Positions 18,201 through 25,628 of a stretch of DNA of 36,442 nt are shown piece after piece (positions within the stretch are counted from its first letter, which is position 1; each line of letters begins with the position of its first letter). The stretch spans positions 1 to 36,442 of the forward strand of contig JAFZBQ010000098.1 of assembly GCA_017561665.1 (NCBI GenBank), given 5' to 3'. The stretch comes from Bacteroidales bacterium (GTDB taxonomy: Bacteria; Bacteroidota; Bacteroidia; Bacteroidales; UBA932). Both the position numbers and the translations under genes were made by a program. The notes under the pieces were generated by a model. The model was not told where the DNA came from. It worked only from the letters and a program-made list of their open reading frames with translations, and searched no databases.

Positions 18201-18984
18201 CACCCTCTTTGGCGAGATGGCGGAACTAAAGCCAGTCCGGCCCGAATTCCCCGTCGTGACGCAGGAAAACCGGCTGGAGATTCTCAAGAACGAGAAGGAC
18301 GTGGTGGGAATGTACCTCAGCGCCCACCCGCTGGACGTCTACAAGTTCGAGTGCGAGTTCTTTGCCAACTGCACCATCGACCACCTGCAGGAGGTCCGCG
18401 TCACGGTGCCCATCCACGACAAGCTGGTGCGCGACGGCCAGCTTAAACTGGACAAGTCGGTGCTCAACAAGCAGTATACGATAGCCGGCATCGTCACCGC
18501 CGTGGAGCAGAAGCTCAACAAGAGCAACCGGCCCTGGTGCAAGTGCACCATAGAGGATTTCACCGGCTCGTTCAACTTCTCGCTGTTCGGCAAGGACTAC
18601 GAGAATTATATGCAGTATATGGCGGTGAACACGCCGCTGCTCATCAAGTTCGTCACCGAGCAGCGCTACGACCGTAACAAGGACGGCGAGCGCGCCCTGG
18701 TCTATGACCTGCGCATCGCCGAGATGGCGCTGCTGGGCAACATAAAGGACGAGCGTGTCAAGGAGTTCCACGTGAACATTCCTGTGAGCAAGATAGACGA
18801 GAACTTCTACAAGGAATTCGGCAAGCTGTGCAAGAAATACCACGGCCATGCCCGTCTGTACGTCAAACTCTACGACGATGACAACCGCCTCGCCTGCGAA
18901 TTCTTCTCAAAGAAATACCTGATTTCTCCCGAACCCGCCCTTCTCGATTTCTTGAAGGAGCACGGGATAGAATACCACATCTAA
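15262..18984 (+). CDS. dnaE: DNA polymerase III alpha subunit
   Basis: A 1240-residue replicative polymerase of the DnaE1 type. The N-terminal PHP domain begins FVHLHVHTQYSILDG and keeps a full set of likely metal ligands (HLHVHT, TDHGN, GSEMYV, CSACLAGEVP, ASNDVHF), so it may be an active Mn/Zn proofreading nuclease, unlike E. coli DnaE, where these are lost. The palm carries GPGRGSAAGSVV near 394-405 and the catalytic PDIDIDF near 434. The C-terminal part has the tandem HhH region (IKGVGPSVID), a beta-clamp/OB region (YTIAGIVTAVEQK) and a short tail. It is slightly longer than E. coli DnaE (1160), with no intein. It follows gpmI by 6 bp and abuts the opposing serpin stop with no gap. Confidence 0.97.
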   Translation: MGFVHLHVHTQYSILDGFSAIPKLFDAAEADGQTALAITDHGNMYGVKEFLKVAGKHPSVKPIVGSEMYVARSGDRFKHSGGKEEQGAHHLILLAKNLTGYHNLLKLSSLSFIEGLYYKPRIDHSLLEKYHEGLICCSACLAGEVPRAIYAQDFKKAEELITWYRDLFGEDYYLEVMRHETKIPGGDKSVFIQQQMVNEKIFELGAKLGVKVIASNDVHFVAAEDGPSHDRLICLVTNEFYDSPDRLRYTQQEYLKSQAEMAELFSDHPEVVENTLEVAAKVEPYTIDSDPILPKFELPQEFLDNVDSYLEKYKAIIDEGRADKKGRVRGDEFNRSVAYLCDLCYKGAAIRYGELSEDVAERIEFELKTISKMGFPDYFLIVNDFISAARKMGIWVGPGRGSAAGSVVAYCLWITNVDPLKYDLLFERFLNPDRISMPDIDIDFDVEGKPEVYHYVERRYGKDHVSHVVTFGTMASKSALRDVGRIEHLSPDQTNALAKLIPDRDFEITSTDPEDGSKKVTKKVKISIPNCIKHVPEFKQMYKDASKELKEVIDFAGRLEGSIRQTGVHACATIIGRDDLSNFIPLCTAADKKSDERLLVSQYEGSFIEDVGMLKMDFLGLATLSIEKECVENIRKRHGFVLDVEKIPIDDMATYELFGRGDTIAVFQFESPGMQKYLRELQPTHFEDIIAMNALYRPGPMDYIPDFIDRKHGRKPITYDIPVMEKYLKDTYGITVYQEQVMLLSRLLGGFTRGQSDTLRKAMGKKIKAKLDELHPMFLEGGEKNGYDHAILEKIWADWEKFASYAFNKSHATCYAWVAYQTAYLKAHYPAEFMAANMSCNLDNGDEITKLMDDCRKNKILVLGPDINESDTSFSVNKKGNIRFGMAGIKGVGPSVIDGIIKIREAGGPFKDFFDFIERVPNTVVNRKVLECLVMAGAFDSFKEATRSQYFASTDKGEPFIDAVIAYAAKYHTSALSNTNTLFGEMAELKPVRPEFPVVTQENRLEILKNEKDVVGMYLSAHPLDVYKFECEFFANCTIDHLQEVRVTVPIHDKLVRDGQLKLDKSVLNKQYTIAGIVTAVEQKLNKSNRPWCKCTIEDFTGSFNFSLFGKDYENYMQYMAVNTPLLIKFVTEQRYDRNKDGERALVYDLRIAEMALLGNIKDERVKEFHVNIPVSKIDENFYKEFGKLCKKYHGHARLYVKLYDDDNRLACEFFSKKYLISPEPALLDFLKEHGIEYHI

Positions 18985-20208
18985 CTATTTTCCGCTGTAT
19001 CGACCGGTGAAGAGAATGGCGCCGGTGGAGGTTTCGCTGATGACATACAGGAACGGCCGGTCGGCGTGGAAGACGACCTTCTCGCCGGGCATGGCGGCAT
19101 TCTTTTCCATTCCAGCCATGGAAACGGCGGCAGCTTCGGTGCCTTCTTCATCGACCTTGATTATGGCATCCTGCATCACGAAACTCAGGCAAAGGGCATA
19201 GTCGCTCATTGCGCTGAAGTCGGCCACGCCGCCCAGAAATGCGCTGGGCATACCCATCTCGGAGAGGATGTCGTTAAGATCGACGTGGTATTTGGTCTCA
19301 AACTTCGGCAGCCAGAGATCCACGTCGCAGGAGACCATATCATAATAAATGTCCTTCCAGTCGTCCAGTTTCTTGAGGGCAGCTATTACGTCGGTAACTT
19401 TCTTGCCAGTTGCGGGCAGGAGCACCGTCATAGCAAACGCGCCGTTGCCGTACGGGAGCCGCACTGCCTGGTAATCGTCAGTGGCGGTATATAGAAAGTC
19501 CTCGCGGTTCTTCATCATCTTGACCTTGCCCTTGACGCCGGCCTCGTCGGTGAAAGCCTCGTCGGCGGTGTCGGCCTTTTCGAACTTCTCCTTCCACTGG
19601 CTCTTGAAATAGAGGGCGTTCATAAGGTAGGCCAGCATACTGGGGTCGACCGCATCCAGCACCTTGGGAATAAGGCCGTTGGTGTGGTCAGAACACCACT
19701 TGTTTATCTTCTTGGTGGATCCCTCCACATCGCTGAAATCCATATTGGTGACCTCCGCCTCGTAGTAGTGGGCCACATCCTTCTTGTACTCCTCTTTCAG
19801 CGGCCAGCCGTCGTCCACAACAATTGCGTTGGCTATCTTGAGGGTGGTCTGCTTGTCCAGGTCGGGGAGCTGCTGAAGCATATTCAGGCAATACTGGTTC
19901 ACCTCTGCGGTTTCACCGGCACCATAACCCAGCACATTGCATATCTCGGTGGCAGTCTGGCCCTTTGCGCCGTCCAGAATCATTCCAAGAAGGAACTGCA
20001 TACTGAGCGGCGATATGATATAATCTTCTTTGGCGGCGCCGTCCACTTTCTCCAGGAAGTTGATGGCGAAGCTGTTGCCCTGTTTGACATATTCGGCAGA
20101 CTTGGTGCTGATGTCAATAGGCTTGTACGGATTGTTGGCGGGTATCTTTGAGCAAGACGCAGAAGCGAGCATTGCAACTGCTGCAATCAGAAGGATGATT
20201 TTTTTCAT
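18985..20208 (-). CDS. Lipoprotein serpin (serine protease inhibitor)
   Basis: A 407-residue serpin. The signal peptide ends LASASC with Cys19 as the lipidation site, so it should be anchored in the envelope or on the surface. Serpin landmarks include NSFAINFLEKV, YIISPLSMQFLLGMILDGAKG, MNALYFKSQWKEKF, and the C-terminal ADRPFLYVISETSTGAILFTGRY. The reactive-centre hinge VDEEGTEAAAVS (residues 352-363) has the small residues required for inhibitory strand insertion. Placing G356 at P15 gives P1 = Asn370, with Lys369 and Met367 as nearby alternatives, so target specificity is unclear. It may be co-transcribed with the SGNH gene 43 bp upstream. Gut bacteria are thought to use such inhibitors against host or rival proteases. 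Confidence 0.92.
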   Translation of the reverse strand: MKKIILLIAAVAMLASASCSKIPANNPYKPIDISTKSAEYVKQGNSFAINFLEKVDGAAKEDYIISPLSMQFLLGMILDGAKGQTATEICNVLGYGAGETAEVNQYCLNMLQQLPDLDKQTTLKIANAIVVDDGWPLKEEYKKDVAHYYEAEVTNMDFSDVEGSTKKINKWCSDHTNGLIPKVLDAVDPSMLAYLMNALYFKSQWKEKFEKADTADEAFTDEAGVKGKVKMMKNREDFLYTATDDYQAVRLPYGNGAFAMTVLLPATGKKVTDVIAALKKLDDWKDIYYDMVSCDVDLWLPKFETKYHVDLNDILSEMGMPSAFLGGVADFSAMSDYALCLSFVMQDAIIKVDEEGTEAAAVSMAGMEKNAAMPGEKVVFHADRPFLYVISETSTGAILFTGRYSGK

Positions 20209-20251
20209 AACGAGTGACTTTTATTGTATAAATGCACGAAGGGTGCAATTA

Positions 20252-21613
20252 TCACTTGATATATTCCAGCAGCACCTTCTCCATAATCTTGTAGCCTGCC
20301 AGGGTGGGATGCACTCCGTCCTCGGAATGCTCCGGCGCCAGGCCGCCCTTGCCGTCGTTCATCGCCGACCAATAATCCACATAGGTGACGTTTTTCTCTT
20401 CCGTCATCCGCTTGATCATAGTGCCCAGAGTCTTGACATTGCTGGCCTGAGGGCCAAGCTCCCTGCGCCAGGGATATGCGGCGGCGGGGATGGGAGAGCA
20501 GACGAGCGGAATGATACCGTTGGCCTGGGCTATCTCCACCATATTGGCGATGTTTTCCACGATATGCTCCATAGCAATGCCGCCGTCGTTCTCCGCAAGG
20601 TCGTTGGTGCCGATCAGGATGGCGACATATTTGGGATGGAGCGCCACGACGTCGGCGCGGAAACGGGCTAGCGCATCTATGGTGGTCTGGCCGCTGATGC
20701 CACGGCCGGCAAAGTTGTTGTCGGTGAAGAAGGCCTCGTCGGCGCGCGGCCAGCCGTCGGTTATGGAATCACCGAACAGCACCGCTACCGGAGTCTGGGT
20801 CAAGGCGGCGTTGGCCTCTGCATAACGCTGATAGTTAGGGAAATCGGTGTCGGAGTGGCCGTTGGTCACAAAGTGCCGGCCGGCGATGGTCTTGCCCTCG
20901 CGGATAAAACGTACCTGAAGGTCCCGCAGCGCCTCGTAACCCGCTTCATTCAGGTGAAGATGGTCACTCTCTGTATACTGGTCTACATTGCTTTCGTTAA
21001 AAGGCGGCAGCGTGAACTGGTCCAGGTACGGCACGCCGGCGGCCCGGCAGCACATCATCTGCCTGTCTACAAACAGGTTCATTCCGTTCTCCGGGCCGCG
21101 ATAGTTGATGTCGGTGCCGCTGCCGGGGGTGTTCAGGCACTTGGTGGATGTCATAAACAGGATGCGGGCATCCGGAGCCTTCTCGCGAATCTTCTTGAAG
21201 GCATAGTTGATGCCGCCGCACTGGGTATCGAGCTTGCCCTCGTCATAGCCGTCGAATTGGGTATAGTCCCACGGGTCGCCGGAGCGGGTGTTGGCCCAGG
21301 TAAAATCGTTGGTCGAGGCCCACAGGATGTAGGTGTCGTACACCGGTGCGTCGGGTGCGCAGGCCTGGTCTATCTGCCACTGGATGTGCTTCCCTTCTCT
21401 CTGGGTGATATTTGAAAAGCCGGCACCGCCGACGCCGTATTTGGTGACGGTCGCGTCCAGCTGCTCTGCCCAGTAATCGGTGGCGACATCCGAGGCCCCG
21501 ATAACGGTGAATGACCCGCCGAACAGGGCGATGGTCTGTTTATGAGAGTTAACGCCGCAGCCGGCCAGCATTGCGACCGCCGCGATAAGAAATAAAAGCC
21601 TGAGGTGTTTCAT
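20252..21613 (-). CDS. Lipoprotein with two SGNH/GDSL hydrolase domains in tandem
   Basis: A 453-residue lipoprotein; MLAGC places the lipidated Cys at 19. The first SGNH domain (about 27-240) has a variant block I, GGSFT with Ser34, then the GVGGAGF loop, N102 in WASTNDF, and D217/H220 in ESDHLHL. The second (about 275-453) has the classic GDSIT with Ser283, GRGISGQTT, N337 in GTNDLAEN, and D432/H435 in EDGVHP. Both therefore look catalytically complete. Relatives are esterases or deacetylases acting on glycans or lipids; the substrate cannot be named. The ATG at 21613 is chosen because it begins the signal peptide; the frame is open far upstream, antisense to rsgA and the CPBP gene. It is followed by the serpin gene. 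Confidence 0.88.
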   Translation of the reverse strand: MKHLRLLFLIAAVAMLAGCGVNSHKQTIALFGGSFTVIGASDVATDYWAEQLDATVTKYGVGGAGFSNITQREGKHIQWQIDQACAPDAPVYDTYILWASTNDFTWANTRSGDPWDYTQFDGYDEGKLDTQCGGINYAFKKIREKAPDARILFMTSTKCLNTPGSGTDINYRGPENGMNLFVDRQMMCCRAAGVPYLDQFTLPPFNESNVDQYTESDHLHLNEAGYEALRDLQVRFIREGKTIAGRHFVTNGHSDTDFPNYQRYAEANAALTQTPVAVLFGDSITDGWPRADEAFFTDNNFAGRGISGQTTIDALARFRADVVALHPKYVAILIGTNDLAENDGGIAMEHIVENIANMVEIAQANGIIPLVCSPIPAAAYPWRRELGPQASNVKTLGTMIKRMTEEKNVTYVDYWSAMNDGKGGLAPEHSEDGVHPTLAGYKIMEKVLLEYIK

Positions 21614-21631
21614 AGTAAGACGATATTTTCT

Positions 21632-21639
21632 CAAAATTA
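21632..21639 (-). promoter_or_regulatory. -7 promoter box (TAATTTTG) for the SGNH-serpin pair
   Basis: On the minus strand TAATTTTG lies 18 nt before the SGNH ATG, back-to-back with the CPBP promoter 12 bp away. Confidence 0.55.
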
Positions 21640-21651
21640 CGCAAAAAAGGG

Positions 21652-21659
21652 TAACTTTG
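21652..21659 (+). promoter_or_regulatory. -7 promoter box (TAACTTTG) for the CPBP-rsgA pair
   Basis: TAACTTTG ends 5 nt before the ATG at 21665, so the transcript is probably leaderless. Confidence 0.65.
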
Positions 21660-21664
21660 CCTAT

Positions 21665-22573
21665 ATGAAAGAGACAAAAAGGCTGATTATCTTTCTGGTG
21701 CTCGTGTTTGCCATAACGTGGGCGCTGGATTTCTTTGTTATAAAACCAATGGTGGCCGAGCAGGGCTACGGCAAGGGCATCATTGCGCAGGGCATAGTGG
21801 CCGCCACTATGTTCATTCCTGCGCTGTGCGTGCTTCTGACACGCCTTTTCACCAAAGAAGGGTTTAAGAATTCCAAGTTGAATTTCAATTTGGGCAAGGG
21901 CCGCACCAGGTACTACATCATCGCGTGGCTGCTTCCGTCGGTGCTTTGCACGCTGGGCGCGCTGGCCTATTTCCTGATTTATCCCGGCAGGTTTGATGCA
22001 AGCCATTCGTATATCATACAGCAGAGTGCGGAGATGGGCGTGACCATTACGCCGGAGCAGATGGAGCAGAAAGTCTGGATGGATTTGATTGTCGCCGTGC
22101 TTATGGCACCGCTGCTCAACGTAATAACCTGCTTTGGCGAGGAGTGGGGCTGGCGGGGCTATATGATGCCCAAGCTTCTGGGCAAGATGAAATTCTTGCC
22201 GGCGGTACTGCTGGGCGGCCTCATCTGGGGCCTCTGGCATGCCCCCATCATCGCCATGGGCCATAACTACGGCACCGAATATGCCGGCGCGCCTTGGGTC
22301 GGCATCGCCATGATGTGCCTTTTCTGCATCGCCCTGGGTACTCTGTTCACCTGGTGGTGTACCAAGACCGGCAACTGTTGGCCCGCCATCATCGGCCACG
22401 GCGCTATCAACGGCTTTGCCGGAGCGCCTCTGTACTATATAGCCGCAAATGATGCCCCGCTTCTGGGGCCTACACCTGCCGGCCTTATCGGCGGTTCGGC
22501 ACTCATAATAGCCGCCGTCATCGTCATTATTCTGCAGGCACGCCAATCGCGCAAAACTATAGCCGCCGAATGA
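21665..22573 (+). CDS. CPBP-family intramembrane glutamic endopeptidase
   Basis: A 302-residue multi-pass membrane protein of the CPBP (Abi/Rce1-like) family. The catalytic signature is intact: FGEEWGWRGYMMP near residues 156-168 (motif EExxxR), WGLWHAPII near 188-196 (WxxxH) and IGHGAINGF (HxxxN). About eight hydrophobic segments are visible, the first directly after MKETKR. Members cleave prenylated proteins in eukaryotes, and in bacteria are linked to bacteriocin immunity or processing; the substrate here is unknown. The ATG at 21665 follows the -7 box by 5 nt; an earlier in-frame ATG at 21605 lies upstream of the promoter. Its stop overlaps the rsgA start (ATGA). Confidence 0.9.
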   Translation: MKETKRLIIFLVLVFAITWALDFFVIKPMVAEQGYGKGIIAQGIVAATMFIPALCVLLTRLFTKEGFKNSKLNFNLGKGRTRYYIIAWLLPSVLCTLGALAYFLIYPGRFDASHSYIIQQSAEMGVTITPEQMEQKVWMDLIVAVLMAPLLNVITCFGEEWGWRGYMMPKLLGKMKFLPAVLLGGLIWGLWHAPIIAMGHNYGTEYAGAPWVGIAMMCLFCIALGTLFTWWCTKTGNCWPAIIGHGAINGFAGAPLYYIAANDAPLLGPTPAGLIGGSALIIAAVIVIILQARQSRKTIAAE

Positions 22574-23520
22574 GGGAAACGGCAAACATACCGGCGCAGG
22601 GACAGGCGGTCGTGGTAAAACACACCGGCAGCCATTATCTGTTGAGTCGTCTTCCCGAATGGAACCTTTTTCCCGCCGTGCTGCGCGGAAAGGTCCGTCT
22701 GAAGGGCTCCACCGCCACCAATCCCGTCGCCGTGGGTGATGTAGTGGACTATACCTTCGAAGAGGGAATGAGCGTGATAGACGCCATCCATCCTCGCAAG
22801 AACTATATAATCCGCCGCAGCGCGAATCTCTCGCGCGAGGCGCACATAATCGCCGCCAATGTAGACCACGCCTACTTGATTGTGACGATGGCCTACCCGG
22901 AGACCAAGCTGGCCTTTGTGGACCGGTTCCTGGTGACCTGCGAGGCATACGGCGTGCCAGTGACCATCGTCATAAACAAGCGCGATTTATACGACGAGGC
23001 GCTGGAGGAAATGGCCGAAGCCTTCAGAAGCATCTACGCCGCAGCCGGCTATGAAATAATGGAGGTCTCCGCCATCACCGGAGAGAATGTAGATGCGCTG
23101 CGGGCGCGCCTGGACGGCAAGGTCAACTTGTTTTCCGGCACCTCCGGCGTGGGCAAAAGCTCTCTGATCAAGGCGATGGACCCGTCGCTGGACTATATCC
23201 GCACGGCGGAAATCTCGCAGGCGCACCTGCAGGGCCGCCATACCACCACCTTCTACGAAATGTACCCCATCGCCGCCGGCGGTTTCATTATCGATAGTCC
23301 GGGAATTCGCGGCTTCGGCCTTGTCGATTTCAAGAAGGAAGAGCTGAGCACCTATTTCCCTGAGATGCTGCGCGTTATGGACGACTGTCGCTTTACCCCC
23401 TGCACCCACACCCACGAGCCCGGCTGCGCCGTAAAGGCCGCCGTGGACGCAGGCACCATCTCCGCCGACCGCTACTACTCCTATCTGGGTATGCTGGAAG
23501 AAGAGAGCAAGTACCGTTAG
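22570..23520 (+). CDS. rsgA: Small ribosomal subunit biogenesis GTPase RsgA
   Basis: A 316-residue circularly permuted GTPase that checks late 30S maturation. The N-terminal OB-fold covers about residues 10-75. GTPase motifs come in permuted order: G4 INKRD near 137, G1 GTSGVGKSS near 193, switch I with GRHTTTFYEM, and G3 DSPGIRGF near 240. The C-terminal zinc knuckle CRFTPCTHTHEPGC supplies C-x-C-x-H-x-C ligands. It overlaps the CPBP gene by 4 nt. It ends 4 bp before the convergent HepT-like gene, where the AT-rich island begins. Confidence 0.96.
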   Translation: MRETANIPAQGQAVVVKHTGSHYLLSRLPEWNLFPAVLRGKVRLKGSTATNPVAVGDVVDYTFEEGMSVIDAIHPRKNYIIRRSANLSREAHIIAANVDHAYLIVTMAYPETKLAFVDRFLVTCEAYGVPVTIVINKRDLYDEALEEMAEAFRSIYAAAGYEIMEVSAITGENVDALRARLDGKVNLFSGTSGVGKSSLIKAMDPSLDYIRTAEISQAHLQGRHTTTFYEMYPIAAGGFIIDSPGIRGFGLVDFKKEELSTYFPEMLRVMDDCRFTPCTHTHEPGCAVKAAVDAGTISADRYYSYLGMLEEESKYR

Positions 23521-23524
23521 ATGG

Positions 23525-23872
23525 TCATTCCATACTCTGAATCAACCACTCCAGCAGAGGCAATAACTCCGGTAGTTCTACAGTTGCGGTATGCCACAGT
23601 ATCTCCGGCATAACCGTAGAGTAGTCGTGCACAAGAACGTGTCGCATCCCGACGATTTGCTCCCACGGTATTTCCGGATGGAGCTGTTTAAACTCGGGGG
23701 TCAGCATATAGGCGGCCTCTCCAAATATCTCCACATTCTTTAGGATGGCGAAATAGCGAAGGGGGTCTTCTACGAAGGTGGTATACTCAATTCCTTCGGT
23801 GAATTGACGCACAAAGGCGGCAGCCTCTGCCATATTTTCTAAACGCCCTTTGTCCCTAGCAGGCTCTCTCAT
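23525..23872 (-). CDS. HepT-like (DUF86) HEPN-domain toxin
   Basis: A 115-residue all-helical HEPN protein. The HepT active-site motif Rx4HxY is perfect: R77, H82 and Y84 in MRHVLVHDY. In characterised HepT/MntA systems this motif makes an RNase, and its tyrosine is adenylylated by the MNT antitoxin. Other family traits are the start MREPARDKGRLENM, KNVEIFGEAAYML, and HPEIPWEQIVGM. The gene overlaps the preceding MNT gene by 17 bp, a typical antitoxin-first order. The RNase role is inferred from the family. Confidence 0.88.
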   Translation of the reverse strand: MREPARDKGRLENMAEAAAFVRQFTEGIEYTTFVEDPLRYFAILKNVEIFGEAAYMLTPEFKQLHPEIPWEQIVGMRHVLVHDYSTVMPEILWHTATVELPELLPLLEWLIQSME

Positions 23873-24629
23873 ATATCAAGACCTTTTCCCGTTCTACATT
23901 TTCTCTGGCAAACGGCTTGAGTGAGCCATGTTCAACTAAATCCACCTTCCTGCCGACAGCACCTTCCATCTGCTGAACAAGGCTGGAAAAACCAAGGAGG
24001 CCGAGTTTGATATCCTTTTCAAAATCTACGAGAACGTCGATATCGCTATCCGGACGCTCCTCCATTCTAGCAAAGGACCCGAAGATCCAGGCCCTGCTCA
24101 CAGGAGAATCCGCCATAATCCGACAAAGACTTTGGACAGTTTTGACTCTGGTCTCGTCAATTGCGGACAAGGCGTCCAGAATCTCGTCCTTTTTACCTTT
24201 TCTGGCAGCATATCGCAGCAATCTTGATTTGTTTATGCCGTAGAGTTCGAAGGCACGTTGGAAGTCCTTCTGTTTTCTTTTCGTATCAAAATGAGCATAC
24301 TCGCGGTCTGATATCCTGTCCACCATAATCTTCTCGACAGACGGCACAACAACCCTTCCCTCTACAAATACCGGAGATTCGGATATCATTGGCTTTACTA
24401 AAATATAATCGTGGAGGACATCCATCATTAGATAGGCCTTTCGGATATCCGCAACGTCCTGAAATCTCGTTCGGAGCTCCTTTATCGCCGCTTCTACATC
24501 ACTGCGCGAAACCTCAACAATGAGATTTCTACCGCTTTCGTAAATGCAGTTATCCACTCCGACAAGCTTATCGAAAAGCAGATTGCTGACTTCGCGCATC
24601 CAAGGTGTTAGTTGTATTTGATACTCCAT
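23856..24629 (-). CDS. MNT-type nucleotidyltransferase antitoxin with an extra N-terminal domain
   Basis: A 257-residue two-part protein. The C-terminal third (about 175-257) is a minimal nucleotidyltransferase: FGSFARMEERPDSDIDVLVDF, with G184-S185, D196 and D198, and a third acidic residue D230 in KVDLVEHG. MntA proteins of this kind transfer AMP onto the tyrosine of HepT and so silence it. The N-terminal part (about 1-155) is not found in classical MntA. It has a strand-rich start (YQIQLTPWMREVSNLLFDKL) and the string VPSVEKIMVDRISDREYAHF, then FELYGINKSRLLRYAARKGKK, which reminds one of DUF6577/AbiEi-like regulatory regions. It may bind the palindrome at 24658-24686. The ATG at 24629 lies 15 nt after a -7 box. 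Confidence 0.8.
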   Translation of the reverse strand: MEYQIQLTPWMREVSNLLFDKLVGVDNCIYESGRNLIVEVSRSDVEAAIKELRTRFQDVADIRKAYLMMDVLHDYILVKPMISESPVFVEGRVVVPSVEKIMVDRISDREYAHFDTKRKQKDFQRAFELYGINKSRLLRYAARKGKKDEILDALSAIDETRVKTVQSLCRIMADSPVSRAWIFGSFARMEERPDSDIDVLVDFEKDIKLGLLGFSSLVQQMEGAVGRKVDLVEHGSLKPFARENVEREKVLIYERAC

Positions 24630-24644
24630 ACCGTCACTTTTCTA

Positions 24645-24652
24645 CAAAGATA
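24645..24652 (-). promoter_or_regulatory. -7 promoter box (TATCTTTG) for the MNT-HepT pair
   Basis: On the minus strand TATCTTTG lies 15 nt before the MNT ATG and directly beside the 24658-24686 palindrome. Confidence 0.65.
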
Positions 24653-24657
24653 ATACC

Positions 24658-24686
24658 CTTGGCAATAATTTCAAAATATTGCCAAG
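24658..24686. promoter_or_regulatory. 10-bp perfect inverted repeat, probable operator of the MNT-HepT pair
   Basis: CTTGGCAATA (24658-24667) and TATTGCCAAG (24677-24686) are perfect complements separated by 9 bp. The repeat covers the spacer and -33 side of the promoter and lacks a T-run on either side, so an operator is more likely than a terminator. The binding protein is inferred to be the MNT protein. Confidence 0.6.
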
Positions 24687-24772
24687 AAAAACCATTAAAA
24701 AGTCCTTACATTAGCAATATGAAATATGCCGGGATGTATTCCTATATCGGTTCGAAATAAAGAAATAGTAAA

Positions 24773-25258
24773 ATGGTCTTCCTTTTAGAATCACTCATCG
24801 CCTGTGCTGTGTTTACGTTGTTCGTTTTTCTGATGTCCAGGAATCCGATTAAGAGCATATTCAACTATCCGCCGGCTATTATCGAGAGATGTGATAAGTT
24901 GGGGCTTGTGGATGCAAGCAATAAGCCTGGCGGTGTTGCCTTCTATGTCAAAAAGGTGACTGCTATACTTATTTTCGGAGTCCTGCTGGGGCTGCTGGTA
25001 AAGTATGCGAACGGCTGCACCACATTCTGGGGTGGAGCGCTGACTGCCTATGCGTTGTGGGTAGTGGTAAACTGGTTTGATGCGTTGGTGCTGGACTGCA
25101 TCTGGTTTTGCCATGACAAGCATTTCGTGATTCCCGGGACCGAAGATATGACGGACGCCTACCACGACTATTGGTTCCACATCAAAGGTGCTCTGATAGG
25201 AATGGCCCTTGGGATACCGGCGGCACTGGTGGCGGGTATAGTTGTAATAGTATTATAA
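24773..25258 (+). CDS. Small multi-pass membrane protein of unknown function
   Basis: A 161-residue protein with about four hydrophobic segments: residues 3-21, 64-80 (AILIFGVLLGLLVKYA), 88-110 (AYALWVVVNWFDALVLD), and 137-161. Between segments 1 and 2 lies a soluble stretch with NPIKSIFNYPPAIIERCDKLG, and before the last a polar loop with CHDKHFVIPGTEDM. I do not recognise the family. It begins 143 bp from the divergent MNT gene and ends 12 bp before the TIGR04076 gene, so these two genes are probably one transcript. Lower GC than the core genes suggests the accessory island. Confidence 0.75.
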   Translation: MVFLLESLIACAVFTLFVFLMSRNPIKSIFNYPPAIIERCDKLGLVDASNKPGGVAFYVKKVTAILIFGVLLGLLVKYANGCTTFWGGALTAYALWVVVNWFDALVLDCIWFCHDKHFVIPGTEDMTDAYHDYWFHIKGALIGMALGIPAALVAGIVVIVL

Positions 25259-25270
25259 CCCTGAACTTGT

Positions 25271-25570
25271 ATGAATAAAATACGGATTACAGCAATACGG
25301 CAAACGGTTTATCAGGACTTGATGGCCAAATACGAGAATCCCATTGAACATACCTGCGATATTAAGGTAGGCCAGCAATGGATTTCCGTCGATGGCAAAT
25401 GTCCCGATGGCTTGTGTCCTTCTGCCTGGTCTTCTATGCGGGAGTTCGTAGAGTCTTTGGCCAAAGGCGAAGGCAATTTCTATGATGGATGGATGAAAAA
25501 CCCGATGAGTGCTATGATCAGCTGCAACGACGGTTTCCGCCCGTTCAGTTTCTATATTGAGGTCATTTGA
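25271..25570 (+). CDS. TIGR04076-family small protein
   Basis: A 99-residue soluble protein. The layout I-R-I-T-A-I-R-x-T, then YQDLMAKY, a CDIKVGQQW segment, CPDGLCPSAWSSMREFV, and a C-terminal CNDGFRPFSFYIE matches the TIGR04076 pattern (paired cysteines around a P-x-G-x-C-x-x-A-W core). The family function is unknown; the cysteine arrangement hints at metal or redox chemistry but this is a guess. It lies 12 bp after the small membrane-protein gene. Confidence 0.72.
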   Translation: MNKIRITAIRQTVYQDLMAKYENPIEHTCDIKVGQQWISVDGKCPDGLCPSAWSSMREFVESLAKGEGNFYDGWMKNPMSAMISCNDGFRPFSFYIEVI

Positions 25571-25628
25571 TTATCCGTTCGTTTTACCGGCCACTTCATC
25601 ATATGCGACTTGATTCGCCCAAGATGTT

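Noticed and set aside
15262-18984. An intein in DnaE
   Set aside because: The polymerase motifs are contiguous and the length (1240) needs no insert.
21614-22948. A long N-terminal extension of the SGNH lipoprotein frame
   Set aside because: The extension is antisense to rsgA and the CPBP gene and reads as arginine/proline-rich noise; the signal peptide begins at 21613.
24658-24686. A transcription terminator between the MNT gene and the membrane-protein gene
   Set aside because: The inverted repeat lacks a T-run on either strand and overlaps a promoter, so an operator is more likely.
24719-24760. A 13-codon frame (MKYAGMYSYIGSK) before the membrane-protein gene
   Set aside because: Too short to support without expression data; no attenuator structure follows.
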